A DNA stretch of 64,000 nucleotides from Limnephilus marmoratus (taxonomy: Eukaryota; Arthropoda; Insecta; Trichoptera; Limnephilidae). Within the stretch, counting starts at the first letter, position 1; each line of letters begins with the position of its first letter. Shown here in pieces: positions 1 to 9,239 of this stretch. Below the pieces are notes generated by a model that saw nothing but the letters and a program-made list of their open reading frames with translations, was not told the origin of the DNA and did no database searches. A program made the translations under genes and the position numbers. Location of the stretch: assembly GCA_917880885.1 (NCBI GenBank), contig OU862910.1, forward strand, positions 16,194,710-16,258,709. The letters run 5' to 3'.

Positions 1-1063
1 TAAGTAATGAAAAATTCCTTGCCCATTTCAATCGGTCTGAATCATATATGCAGCAAAAATATGAAAGAAATGAGTAAAATTTTAACAAGATATTATCATT
101 ATTTATTGTGAAATTTTGTCGCCCCTTACAAGTGCCGCCCGGAGCGTACCCTTTCCCCCCCCCCCCCCCCCCCCCCCGACCCAGATCAGATCATTGTACT
201 TGCGCCCTACCTGTAATTACCACCGCCCTATCTTAAATTCAACTCTAGCTACGGCCCTGCGTATGATACCCGTATACACCGGGGTTAGTAGGCGTACGGT
301 GCCCGTTCTATCAGTTGTAGTCATAGAACGCACGTCTCATAGAACTGAACACAAATCACGAACTGATGGAGTGGCAACGCTGTTAGAACGGGGATCATAC
401 GCGTTTGAGCCCCGTTCTAACACCGTCGCGTGCCATGCATAGAGCTGACAGTCCGGTAATGGTATGCGACGGTGTTGGTCGGTGACGGAACGGGCTAGTA
501 GGCAACGTTTCATACTGATCGATAAAAAGATTTTTTTTGCATGCGCCGGTATGGTTACGGTCATGGTATGGAACGGTGTAGTGGGCAGAGACCTTTAATC
601 ATAACAAGGAATATTATATTCAAATATAATTATGAAACCAACCTACCGAACAATATGAAAACTAAAATGTTGTTTGTATAAAAGTTCATCGAGAAATGTT
701 GTTGTAATAATATCTGGGATGATTTGAGATTTTATTAATTTTTGGTTTAGTGTGTCGTGTTGCGCCTTCTCCTTCTTAAGCCAACTTTTCGGACAGCGTA
801 ACAGTGTTTATCATCAGGACACAATATGGATTGTAGTGACGTATGTATCAAAAAAAATATTACAGTATTGCGCGCGTTTTCTCTTAAAGCCCGTATTTCA
901 GTATACTAATTAGGTAAATTAATATGGTTTTCGGCTTTAATTTTGACCTAGTCGAGCAGGACCGGACAACTGTAACCGAGCAGTACCGCAATCTACTGGA
1001 GTTGTAGATACCGTCAGCATTTTTTTTTTTTTTAATTTTCTGTCTTTTACCCTTCAAGGGTTT
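1..1063. other. No gene recognised; poly-C tract and inverted-repeat cluster
   Basis: No supportable coding region is seen. A pure poly-C run lies near 159-177. From about 290 to 590 several diverged copies of CCCGTTCTA and its complement occur, the clearest forming an 11-bp perfect stem (TTAGAACGGGG, 383-393, with CCCCGTTCTAA, 410-420). The short open frames here overlap each other on both strands and resemble no protein. The cluster could be a decayed foldback transposon end. 600-1063 holds only AT-rich sequence. Confidence 0.5.
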
Positions 1064-1874
1064 CCTAGGTCTTTATTTTATTTTATTTTTATTTATTTGG
1101 GAGACCAACAGTTTACATTAATAACAGAGTATATAATAATTGAGTACAATAATTGATCCATTTACAGGTTTCCACAAGGGTATTGTATACTAGTAGTGTA
1201 GTGATTCCAGAGATATTTACTAATAAAAAATTACATTTCAAGAGACGAGTTATTTAGGCGGGAATAGGAAGAGGGTAGGATGGGGGGGGATCGGTTAAGT
1301 TGAGGTATAGTAATAAAAATATGCGTGACAAAAAATCAAAAGAGAAAAAAAGGAAGTTCATGGAGTGGTGGTTGTATTAGAGGGTATCTATAATTATTGT
1401 TATTGTAGAGTATCGAGAAAGCGTCTGTGTGATTTTAAGGAGTGTCGTGCAGAGTTAAAAATGTCAAATTGTTTATAGTGTGTTGAAAGTGTTGGAAGCA
1501 CGATAGATGAAAGAGTTCTGCTCAGAATTAGTGCTGCACCGAGGGAGGCTAAGAATCATATCTGATCTTGGTCGTCTGTAAGGAACTCGTATCCGTATTC
1601 GTTCTAGGAGTTCTGGGCAATCTACGACGGATCTGGCTATTTTTTGAAGAAAGAGTACATCGGCCGAGCCTCTTCGAACTTCTGATGATAGTATATTGAA
1701 GTATGAGGCTGAATCTTGGTGACTTAGGTGTGGGCGGTAGCTGCGGAAATCTAAGTATCGTAGAAAACGATTTTGAACACGTTCTAGATTTTCCACATAT
1801 GAATTGTATTGCGGGTTCCAAACTTGTGATGCGTATTCTAGTAAGCTGCGGACGTAAGCGAAATATAGGATCAT
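1064..1874 (-). pseudogene. LINE 3' end: C-terminal reverse-transcriptase fragment plus 3' UTR
   Basis: The minus frame at 1874-1473 reads like the region after the catalytic RT core of CR1/Jockey-group LINEs: a run resembling FAYVRSLLEYASQVWNP, then NLERVQNRFLRYL, then a leucine-rich tail with CPELL. Palm motifs (YADD and so on) are absent, so this is a 5'-truncated insertion, usual for target-primed reverse transcription. The minus strand continues to a 3' UTR ending in GTAAACTGTTGGTCTCCC and an A-rich AAATAAATAAA tail at about 1072-1100. The degenerate LINE at 31.4-32.8 kb ends almost the same way, so the two belong to one family. Confidence 0.75.
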
Positions 1875-2159
1875 TTCAAATTATGGAGAGAGGGAAGGAC
1901 AATTTATATATTAATTTTATTTAGTTGGGCATGTTTCAAAATTATAAGGAAGATTGGAGTCAAGTTCAAACCTAAAAGAGGTGATATGTTGAATGGAGGG
2001 AAGGCAATTTTGGTGACCTTTAGTATCACCATTGTTAAGTATTGCCATCTTCGATGAACTTGGTCGAAGATTGCCATTGATCCAGAATCAAAATATTTCG
2101 TGATGGCGTCTGCCGTATTTAGTGATTTCTTATTAGATATGAATAGACAGGTACTTACA

Positions 2160-2271
2160 AAAATTCTTCTTACACATCCCCTTCCCCTTCCCACTCCATT
2201 CAGCCTCACAACATACCCCAATTGGAGATGCCGTAGTCGGGGGTTCGAACTCTTGTGCGGTGCTTGCACAT
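2160..2271 (+). mobile_element. SINE-V body fragment
   Basis: This is the 3' part of the SINE found complete at 28285-28701. It has the pyrimidine-rich CCCCTTCCCCTTCCCACTCC stretch, then CAGCCTCACAACATACCCCA, then TTGGAGATGCCGTAGTC and a CTTGTGCGGT end. The tRNA-like head is missing and the copy is diverged. The copy is short, so the assignment rests on the shared order of these blocks. Confidence 0.7.
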
Positions 2272-2598
2272 TTTTTAAAGCTAGTCTTTAACTCACATCA
2301 CTTAGCTCAGCAAATTTCTTCATTGTTTTGAAAAACAAACATAGACACGTAATACATTTTGTTACAAAACAACATAAGTATAATATATAACGACCATTAT
2401 AAAGATTGCATAACACATTGAAAAACCAGGAATTATATTTCTTCACGGATTCATTTTATTATAAAATCTAATCTGAATTTTCGCTTTTTTCCCCGTAATA
2501 ATGCCCTCTCAGATTAGTTAAAAACAATTTTGTCTCTTGTACCTTTCGTTGTTTATAAATCAGAAGTACAACTTAATGGAAACTCAATTATAAAACTT

Positions 2599-2606
2599 TA
2601 TATAAG
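2599..2606 (+). promoter_or_regulatory. Candidate TATA box
   Basis: TATATAAG stands about 85 bp before the ATG at 2691, which leaves room for a transcription start near 2630 and a ~60-nt leader. AT-rich DNA produces such motifs by chance. The support is only the coincidence with the candidate exon that follows. Confidence 0.25.
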
Positions 2607-2690
2607 AATTTTCCGAGAGGCCTGTTAAAACTTTTTCATTATCCTGATGTAAATCTGAAGTTTGTTGTTGATTGTGTGATTTATTCAAAC

Positions 2691-2758
2691 ATGGATGCCT
2701 CTGAGACAATCACTCAGGGTTTGATTTTAAGCTCTGCCGAGGCTTTGACGTTAAAAGC
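2691..2758 (+). CDS. Candidate first coding exon of an unidentified host gene
   Basis: An ATG in good context (AACATGG) opens a frame of 22 codons plus two bases, beginning MDASETITQGLILSS. It is followed directly by a consensus splice donor, GTGAGT, at 2759-2764. The frame is richer in G/C than its surroundings and resembles no transposon protein I know. The product is not recognised. The exon would end in phase 2 (two bases of a codon), matching an entry frame that is open in the candidate exon at 11389. It could equally be chance: ATG plus donor is a short signal. Confidence 0.33.
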
Positions 2759-2764
2759 GTGAGT

Positions 2765-4042
2765 TTCAAAAAAAAGTATTTGTCGAACAAATATAATAAC
2801 GATAAAAAGGCACCTTAAGTTTGATGACGGTATTTTATTTTTAAATTCATTGTGCTTTATTCTTGTGATTGCGGTTGTTATGAGATTGTTAAATTTATTA
2901 ATTTTCAGGACGTTGACAGTTTACATTCTATCAGTTTGTACAAGTGAAGTACGAGTATTTAGCAAAAATTAAACCAATTATGGAAGAACTCCTTGTGATT
3001 TTACCTCTAAGTCAACATATGAAAATAAAATAATAAAAATTACATAAAACGAAAAATCGCTGGCATTTATTTTATGGAGCATTTATGAAGATATATCATA
3101 TTATAAAAATAAGACGGGATATAAAAATTAATTAAGTTTAAAACAGAATTATATCACAACACAAGCAACATTTTCCACTTTCTGTGGTGGTATAGAAGAT
3201 TTTCAAATATTGTCGGTTTATTCGTAACCCGGCAATATTTGCCTTTCTTTTAAAAATGTATAAATAGGTATAAATATATGTATTTAAAAAAGGGCAACAA
3301 AAAATCATTCATCTCAATAATAATTCAAAAAACCTTTTTTTATTGTACATAATGGTCAAAATTTTCATTTAAAGGTAACCATAAGAAGACAGGGTGTTTG
3401 ATGTGACAATATTTCACCAATTAAATTTTTTTTAAATATATTAAAAAAACATAAAAATATCTCTTGATTTATCAGAAAACTACCATTTTATGGACTATTT
3501 AATGTTTGTCCAGTTCTCCTTTGATAATGTCCACTTTTGATGTAATATTGTGTTATTGTCATTATTATATAATTATGCAAGAATTTTATTTACAGTGTGT
3601 TTTGCATTGACCCACAACAGGGTAGAAGAATTAAATCTTATTTCGCAACTCCGGGCAATGTGTGTTAGTGATAAGTGATAACTAATTTACGCAGGAATAC
3701 TTCATCTACATAATTTGTGATGCCCTGGTTCACTCATTGTTCCATTACACTTGTCTGTTGTGTTGTGTCGTGTCGCGTCAGAGCGGTATCGGTTTCATAC
3801 ATTTAGTATGGTGATGTTTATATTAGTATGTCGTGTTGTGTCGTTATCTGCGATAGACTTTGCGTCACGTCACGTCACGTCACGATAGACAAATGTATTT
3901 CCACAGTCAATTTTAAAGTACGAAGCTGCCTTAGCATGATTATTAAATCTTCCAAATGACCTGTAATATTGTTTTATAAAATTGTTTTGAATTGTTTCGA
4001 TTTTGTTAATATACAATTTTGTTAAATGGATACCAAACAACT
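2765..4042. other. AT-rich spacer with one dispersed repeat
   Basis: No coding sequence is supported. The segment at about 3148-3240 (ATCACAACACAAGCAACATT, later TTCGTAACCCGGCAATATTTG) recurs inverted at about 25083-25165, so an unclassified dispersed repeat is present. A short CGTCA-type microsatellite lies at 3864-3886. Confidence 0.45.
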
Positions 4043-4225
4043 GATGCATTAGCTCAGTTGGTAGAGCACTTATCCGGCAAGTCATAGGTCCTGGGTTCGA
4101 GTCCTAGATGTGACCGTATCTTTTCTGATTTTTCTGTTTCAGATTTTCGATTGAGTTTCGCTAATATTGTCTTCATTAATTAAATTTTACAATTTGAGGT
4201 TTTATTCATTAAGACGACAATATAC
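4043..4225 (+). mobile_element. tRNA-derived SINE (family R)
   Basis: The first ~73 bp fold like a tRNA. There is a D-arm region TAGCTCAGTTGGTAGAGC (good A box), an anticodon arm ACTT-ATCCGGC-AAGT that would give anticodon CCG (Arg), and a B box GGTTCGAGTCC at 4094-4104. The acceptor stem is imperfect and no terminator follows, so this is a SINE head and not a tRNA gene. The body runs GACCGTATCTTTTCTGATTT and on to ACAATTTGAGGTTTTATTC. The copy at 52.1 kb has the same body. Confidence 0.7.
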
Positions 4226-4240
4226 CCTAAAATATATTCA

Positions 4241-4450
4241 GAATCTTAACGACGTAAGTAAAGAAGCCGTGTATACAAATTGCGACTCGCGAGCCATGTA
4301 TTGGACGGAACTACTGTCGAATTTGCCGTATCAAAGAAAAGAAGAAGAAGAAAAATAATGTGGGAATCTTAACGACGTAAGTGAAGAAAGCGTGTAAACA
4401 AATATACGTCGCGGCACGACGTATTGGACGAAAGTACGGTCGAATTCACC
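4241..4450 (+). repeat. Diverged ~120-bp tandem duplication
   Basis: Two direct copies follow each other. Both start GAATCTTAACGACGTAAGT (about 4243 and 4364), continue with a GAAGAA..GTGTA block, and share a GTATTGGACG..TACTGTCGAATT-type end. They abut the SINE at 4043-4225 and may be part of an unclassified repeat. No coding function is seen. Confidence 0.6.
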
Positions 4451-5424
4451 CTAACATGCCTGGAGTTAGGACCTTTCCGCCGCGTTCATTTTAATTAATT
4501 CTGAAGAATGTGTTACAAATATTTAAAATTTGTTGTCCTCCCGAAGTTATTAATTCATTGTCTAGAAAAATAAAACCTGGTGCTCACCGCTAACTTTATA
4601 GTTGAAAAACGGGTTACAAAGTTTTAAAATCGTTGTACGTAAAATATATTAATGGTAAGGTACTGACTTTATTAATCTAAAATATAAATAACTCGCATCC
4701 CTTGTGCGGCATCGAAATAAAAAAGTTATTATAGTTACGAATTCGCCGGAAATGATTAAAATGTGAGTTTTGAGCAAACAAAAATTATTAGGGTTGTGTA
4801 CCGCCTTAAGTTGAAAAACAAAATTATAAAAATGACTTAAGACAACAAATTATCTAAAAAATTTAATCACCTAGTGTATCATCGAGGCATTCAACCAATA
4901 ATTTTTCACAGCCTGAATAAATTGTTCCCTTAGTCCCGGCAATAGCAGTGTTCAGTGTTCAGTGTGTTCACAAGCGCGTGTTGTGACATCTGATTCCAGG
5001 GGTAATTAAATAGGACGTGTTGTTATTGGATAACGAATTCTCTCACAACAGGAACCTTTGTCTGCTTCATTTTAATGATGAAATATCTGGGATATGTTGT
5101 GATTGTCAAAATATTTAAGCGAAATTTTAGTAGCAGTCAAAGATACACCGTTTCTTAAGCAAAGGTGAATATCTTAATTAACAGTAACGTTACATAATCT
5201 CTATCATTCAACATCATCAACAGAGATGAACTCATACCCGATCTGTATCACTCTCTTTGGTTTATCCATAGATGATATAAATAAAGTTATGGAAGTGTAT
5301 CGACTGTCGTTGAACTACGACCTAACTGCACGGACTATCAAAGCGGCGGCGCCAATGAAAGTTTTGCGTTTGGTGTATAGGCAGAAATAAAGGCGGGGTG
5401 CCGCTCCACAGATCATTGATTGCA
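4451..5424. other. No feature recognised
   Basis: AT-rich sequence with no convincing frame, RNA gene or repeat on either strand. Confidence 0.4.
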
Positions 5425-5686
5425 AACGAATCACACTTTTGACTTTGATAATGGAATTGAGTTACTACATTGTAAATTTAATGATTTTTATTTAAACAAA
5501 TTAGAAATCTTCCAAGTTAGAAAGAGCGTAAATATGAATTTAAATATTATAAATAATCAAAAAATATTTTTAAATGACCGATTTTTAACTTGTTCCCATT
5601 GTAAGTCAGGCCCTATTACTCCCCTCCATCTTCCTTCTCCCACCTTTCCAGTAACACCTTTAATTCTATAACTATTGTTGTAATTA
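5425..5686 (+). pseudogene. Penelope-like element, C-terminal fragment (family A)
   Basis: The frame at 5426-5590 matches the last ~55 residues of the family-A PLE at 41.97-43.4 kb: HTFDFDNGIELLHC, then LDKLEI-like, KSVNMNLNIINNQKIFLND. The catalytic RT and GIY-YIG parts are missing, so it is a 5'-truncated insertion. Its 3' UTR is interrupted at 5687 by the foldback element and resumes at 9182, where the degenerate hammerhead of the same PLE copy lies. Removing the insert gives AATTAGTTTTAAAATAACCC, which aligns with AATTAGTTCTGTCAAAACCC before the hammerhead of the 43.5-kb copy. Confidence 0.8.
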
Positions 5687-5695
5687 GTTTTAAAA

Positions 5696-5822
5696 GGTGA
5701 CCCGACAATTGGTCCAGCGACATTTGGTCCGGCGGCAGTTGGTCCGGCGACAGTTGGTCCGGCCAACAGTTCGTCCGGCAGACATTTGGTCCGGCGACAA
5801 TTGGTCCGGCCGAAAGTTTGGA
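5696..5822 (+). repeat. Left minisatellite TIR
   Basis: About seven units of 15-17 bp, variants of TTGGTCCGGCGACAG, run from the element end to CCGGCCGAAAGTTTGG. All three frames stay open through parts of it, giving artefactual peptides rich in VRRQL or DQLSP. It is inverted relative to the array at 9040-9181. Confidence 0.85.
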
Positions 5823-6059
5823 AGATGTTTTCTTCAAGTAAGTATGCAAAGAGGAAATACGGCCGTACAACCAAAGTCGATATACTTATATCTGAAGGCA
5901 TCTTGAGTGAAAATCCGTTGTAAAATTATTTTTACTAATAATTTCGACTCTCCGAAGTAGCATGCGGCAATCACAAAATACGACATACTTATACGTGCAT
6001 TCGGCTTAGCAAAAAAACGCTAAAGATTCCTACTTGCATGTAATATAACTTTTATATCT

Positions 6060-6185
6060 GAATATAACACAAGACAGTAGCGGCGTTAGGGTAGGGCGCG
6101 GTTGGGCGACCGCCCAGGGCGCCGGACATAAAGGAGCGCCACAGGCGCCCCTTTATATTCCCTCGCTCTTTGAGCCAAGTCTACT
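6060..6185. other. GC-rich repeat fragment inside the foldback element
   Basis: A GC-rich block (GGGCGCGGTTGGGCG, CCCAGGGCGCCGG) stands out from AT-rich surroundings and shares CCCAGGGCGC with a block at about 8815-8845. It may be a remnant of another transposon. No frame is supported. Poly-G runs occur near 6730 and 6770. Confidence 0.35.
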
Positions 6186-7079
6186 TAATCGTAAATTCAA
6201 ATTTAGGAAAAAAATTGTTACGGTGGCAATACTAGAATTGGAACGTGGTGTACAATCCCTTCGATCGGAGCACTGCTGCAGTTTATTTACCGGGAATCCC
6301 CAACCATAGAGAAACACATTAGCTATCTCTTTTTAACATTTTTAAGCGTGGCCTAGTTCAAACTCACATTGATAATTATCCGAAGAATGATATAGGGCGA
6401 CATTTCTCTAATTCTCATTTCATAAAAAAACTAGCAAACAATGAAACAATTCATTTAAGATAAAAACCTATCTGCGATCGACAAAATCTCAATCTAAATT
6501 GACAAACTTGGCAACTTTTTCAATCGAAAATGAAATTGCTAAAAACATCGATTTTGATAAAACCTAATCAAAGAATTTTATTAGGTTATCAATTTCGCCG
6601 ATAGAAAGACTAGAAAAGTGAAATTTCATTAGTTTTTTTAAATAAAAAGGTTTGTTTTTATAAAAGGTTATTTCATTATACTCACTGTATTGTATTGTAC
6701 TTAGGGGCAGTGGGGTAGCGCGGAAGGGGAAGGGGGGGGGGGGGCGGCCGACCCCGGATGGCACTTTTATGGGGGGGGGGGGCAAATATTCACAATAAAT
6801 AAAAACATTATCTTGGAAAAAATGAAATTTAAACAATATCAAATCATTAGTTTAAAATGTTCTACTATACTTTCGTTTACGAATTCAACTCGTCGTTTTA
6901 TTATTTATTAAAAATATCAATAATTATATTTTTTTTACACTGCAAATTTCGCAATTCGTAGCAAAACCGTACGCATCTTATGAGAGTGATACTAATTAAA
7001 GCTGATAACTTGCAAACAAATTCACTCTTAATTAAAACCTGAATTGTGTTCAGGTTGTATTAACGAATGAATTTCAGTT

Positions 7080-8285
7080 GTGTATTCATCTGCTGATACA
7101 TTTCGATAGATACCATTATTTTATTAGAAGTGAAGATATAAAATTCTAGTTGCAGACTATGTATGTGCTGCAAGAATCAAAGAGAAACCATTTTCATATT
7201 CTGAGTGTAGTTTTAATTTGCCAAATACAGATTTAATTTAACCCGTCTAATCGCAGGAGTCGCAAATTGTCCCACACATTTAATTTTAAAATAAAATTAT
7301 GAAATTATATCCCACACATTTATTTTTAAAATATATTTATTTTAAAATAAATTTGTGATTGCGATAAAAAGTTAAGATACAGTTTTATTACATTTTTTTA
7401 AGAAAAGAAATCTGTATATAAAATTTTTAGGCTTATTTTATTTTAGGTACTTTAATTCGAATATTCGGAGACGTGTACTTTTGAGCCAATTCACATTTCC
7501 AATGCCAAAATTTTTATATTTAGAAACAATAATGAGTTAATAAGCACGTCGGAAAAATTACTTTATCTAGATTTTAGAACAATTTTGTTTTTTGCAAAAG
7601 AATAAAAAAAAGCAAAAAAGGAACATTTAAAATACATGGGAAGAACCGGAAATTTTGTGCGCAAACAGTGACAGGCAAAAGTTTAAAGATATTTGGTTCT
7701 AATTGTTCGAAGGGTTGAACCAGTTTTCAGAATGTAAAATTCCATTTGAGGATTCATCTGCTGTCACAATTCAAACTAAATCATTATCTTATTCGAAGTT
7801 CAGTTATAAAATTCGAGTTGCAGACTCTGTATGAGCGGCCAGAATCAAAGAAAAACCATATCTGAGCGACTTTTAATTCGCCGCATACAGACTTAACTCA
7901 AACTAATTTTGTGTTGAGAATGTAAATTTGTTGGATTCATCTGTTGACACATTTCGAAGGAAGACATCCTCTTATTAAGTTATAATATTCTATTTGCAAC
8001 TATGTATGTGCTGCCAGAATCAAAGAAAAGCCATTTTCATGTTCCGAGTGTAGTTTTAATTCGCAAGGTAGAGATTTAATTTTAACCAATACAGAATGTC
8101 AAATTCCAGTTTGATTCATCTGCTGACACATTTCGAAAGAAAACATTCTGTTCTTCGATGTGCAGTTATAAAATTTCAGTTGCAGACTAATTATTTAATG
8201 CCAGAATCAAAGAAAAACTATTTTCGTGTTCTGAGTGTAGTTTTAATTCACCGCCTAAAAACGAGTTTTGTATTCAGCATACAAT
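7080..8285 (+). repeat. Diverged ~180-bp tandem repeat inside the foldback element
   Basis: Four units share the same block order: GATTCATCTGCTGACACATT, a TATAAAATTC..GTTGCAGACT block, GCCAGAATCAAAGAAAAACC, then TTCTGAGTGTAGTTTTAATT. Units begin near 7085, 7746, 7932 and 8112. The last three are spaced ~180-186 bp, while the first is separated by unrelated sequence (about 7240-7700). No coding function is seen. Confidence 0.7.
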
Positions 8286-8863
8286 GATACATTAAATAAC
8301 GAGATGCAGATGTATCGTGCATCAAGTGAAGCCTTACATTTGAGTTACATAATGCTGTAAAATTCCGAGAAATTAATTGTTGCGCGTCTTACTATTATTT
8401 GGGGACTCTAACGCAATTTCAATCAATCAACTAAGGAGTAGAATTTATAAACATGATTTTCGTTGAAAGAATACTCGTCAAATGTGATTATTAAAAAAAA
8501 ATCCAGCTCGTATATAAATAGGTCGTAATAAAAAAAACAGGATTTCCATATACAACTCCCTCCATATCCTCCCTGTATAAATTTGTAGTAGAATTTATAA
8601 GCATGATTTTATCGAAAGAGTACTCGGCACATGGGGTTATAAAAATCAGCATAAAAAAATAGGATACTTACTCCTTCCCCCCCCCCCCCCCTCCGCCCGG
8701 TCAGCGCTTGAAAATCTGTGGAAGGAGCACCTGTAGAAGTTAGGGAGGGGGGGGGGAATTTTCCTCGGGTTTTCGGGTGGCCGAAACGCCCGCTACGCCA
8801 CTGCTTAGGGGGCGCCGTGGAAATTTCGCCCCAGGGCGCTGGTAGTGCTAAAACCGGCTCTGA

Positions 8864-9046
8864 CACAAGAGTCCCAACTGCTCCCAACCGTCTCGAGCCA
8901 GTGAGACTATGGCATCCCCAATTTTGGTATGGTGTGATGCTGAAGGTGGTGGGGAAGGGAAGGAGATGTGGAAAATGTACCTGGCTATTCAGATTTAGTC
9001 ATCAAACAAGGCTAACGCCATTTTAAGTAATGTTACAATTCTAAAC
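8864..9046 (-). mobile_element. SINE-V fragment
   Basis: It contains the last half of SINE-V in minus orientation: on the plus strand GAGTCCCAACTGCTCCC, GCCAGTGAGACTATGGCATC, a G-rich tract, then GGCTATTCAGATTTAGTCA. It stops where the right minisatellite TIR begins. A 13-base poly-C run and other GC-rich sequence precede it at 8675-8860. Confidence 0.75.
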
Positions 9047-9181
9047 TTTCGGCCGGATCAATTGTCGCCGGACCAAATGTCGCCGGACCAAATGTCAGCC
9101 GGACGAACTGTCGGCCGGACCAACAGTCACCGGACCAACTGTCGCCGGACCAAATGTCGCCGGACTAACTGTCATGGAACC
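9040..9181 (-). repeat. Right minisatellite TIR
   Basis: Units of type CCGGACCAACTGTCG repeat to the element end. The complement starts CCGGCCGAAAGTTTAG, which matches the inner edge of the left array, so the arrays pair along their whole length. Confidence 0.85.
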
Positions 9182-9189
9182 GTTTTAAA

Positions 9190-9232
9190 ATAACCCTGAT
9201 GAAGTAAGTATTGCTTACAAAACATGTCAGTT
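9190..9232 (+). ncRNA. Degenerate hammerhead ribozyme of a PLE copy
   Basis: CTGATGA (9196-9202) is followed by an extra A, a 5-bp stem GTAAG/CTTAC, then AAAACATGTC. The layout equals the good hammerhead at 43.54 kb, but the conserved GAAA has become AAAA (G12 changed), which should abolish cleavage. It belongs to the PLE copy whose coding tail is at 5425-5590. Confidence 0.6.
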
Positions 9233-9239
9233 TTCGAAC

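Larger units (their letters stand above)
5696..9181. mobile_element. Foldback-type DNA transposon with minisatellite TIRs and 9-bp target duplication
   Basis: The element is flanked by a perfect direct duplication GTTTTAAAA (5687-5695 and 9182-9190) and splits the 3' UTR of a PLE. Its ends are inverted (GGTGACCCGACAATTGG against GGTTCCATGACAGTTAG as the complement), and both TIRs consist of tandem ~15-bp units of type GGTCCGGCGACATTT. Drosophila FB elements likewise have TIRs of short tandem repeats and 9-bp duplications, and 9 bp is also usual for Mutator-like elements. No transposase is present in the 3.2-kb interior, so it is non-autonomous. The interior holds a SINE fragment and a diverged ~180-bp tandem repeat. 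Confidence 0.75.

Noticed and set aside
3864..3886. CGTCA tandem as CREB-site cluster
   Set aside because: Simple microsatellite next to related GTGTCGTGTTG simple sequence; no promoter context.
4043..4115. True tRNA-Arg gene
   Set aside because: Acceptor stem does not close and the anticodon arm has only four pairs; the following body recurs at 52.1 kb.
5696..5822. CRISPR-like array
   Set aside because: Units are ~15 bp without unique spacers, in a eukaryotic context, and mirrored by an inverted array 3.3 kb away.
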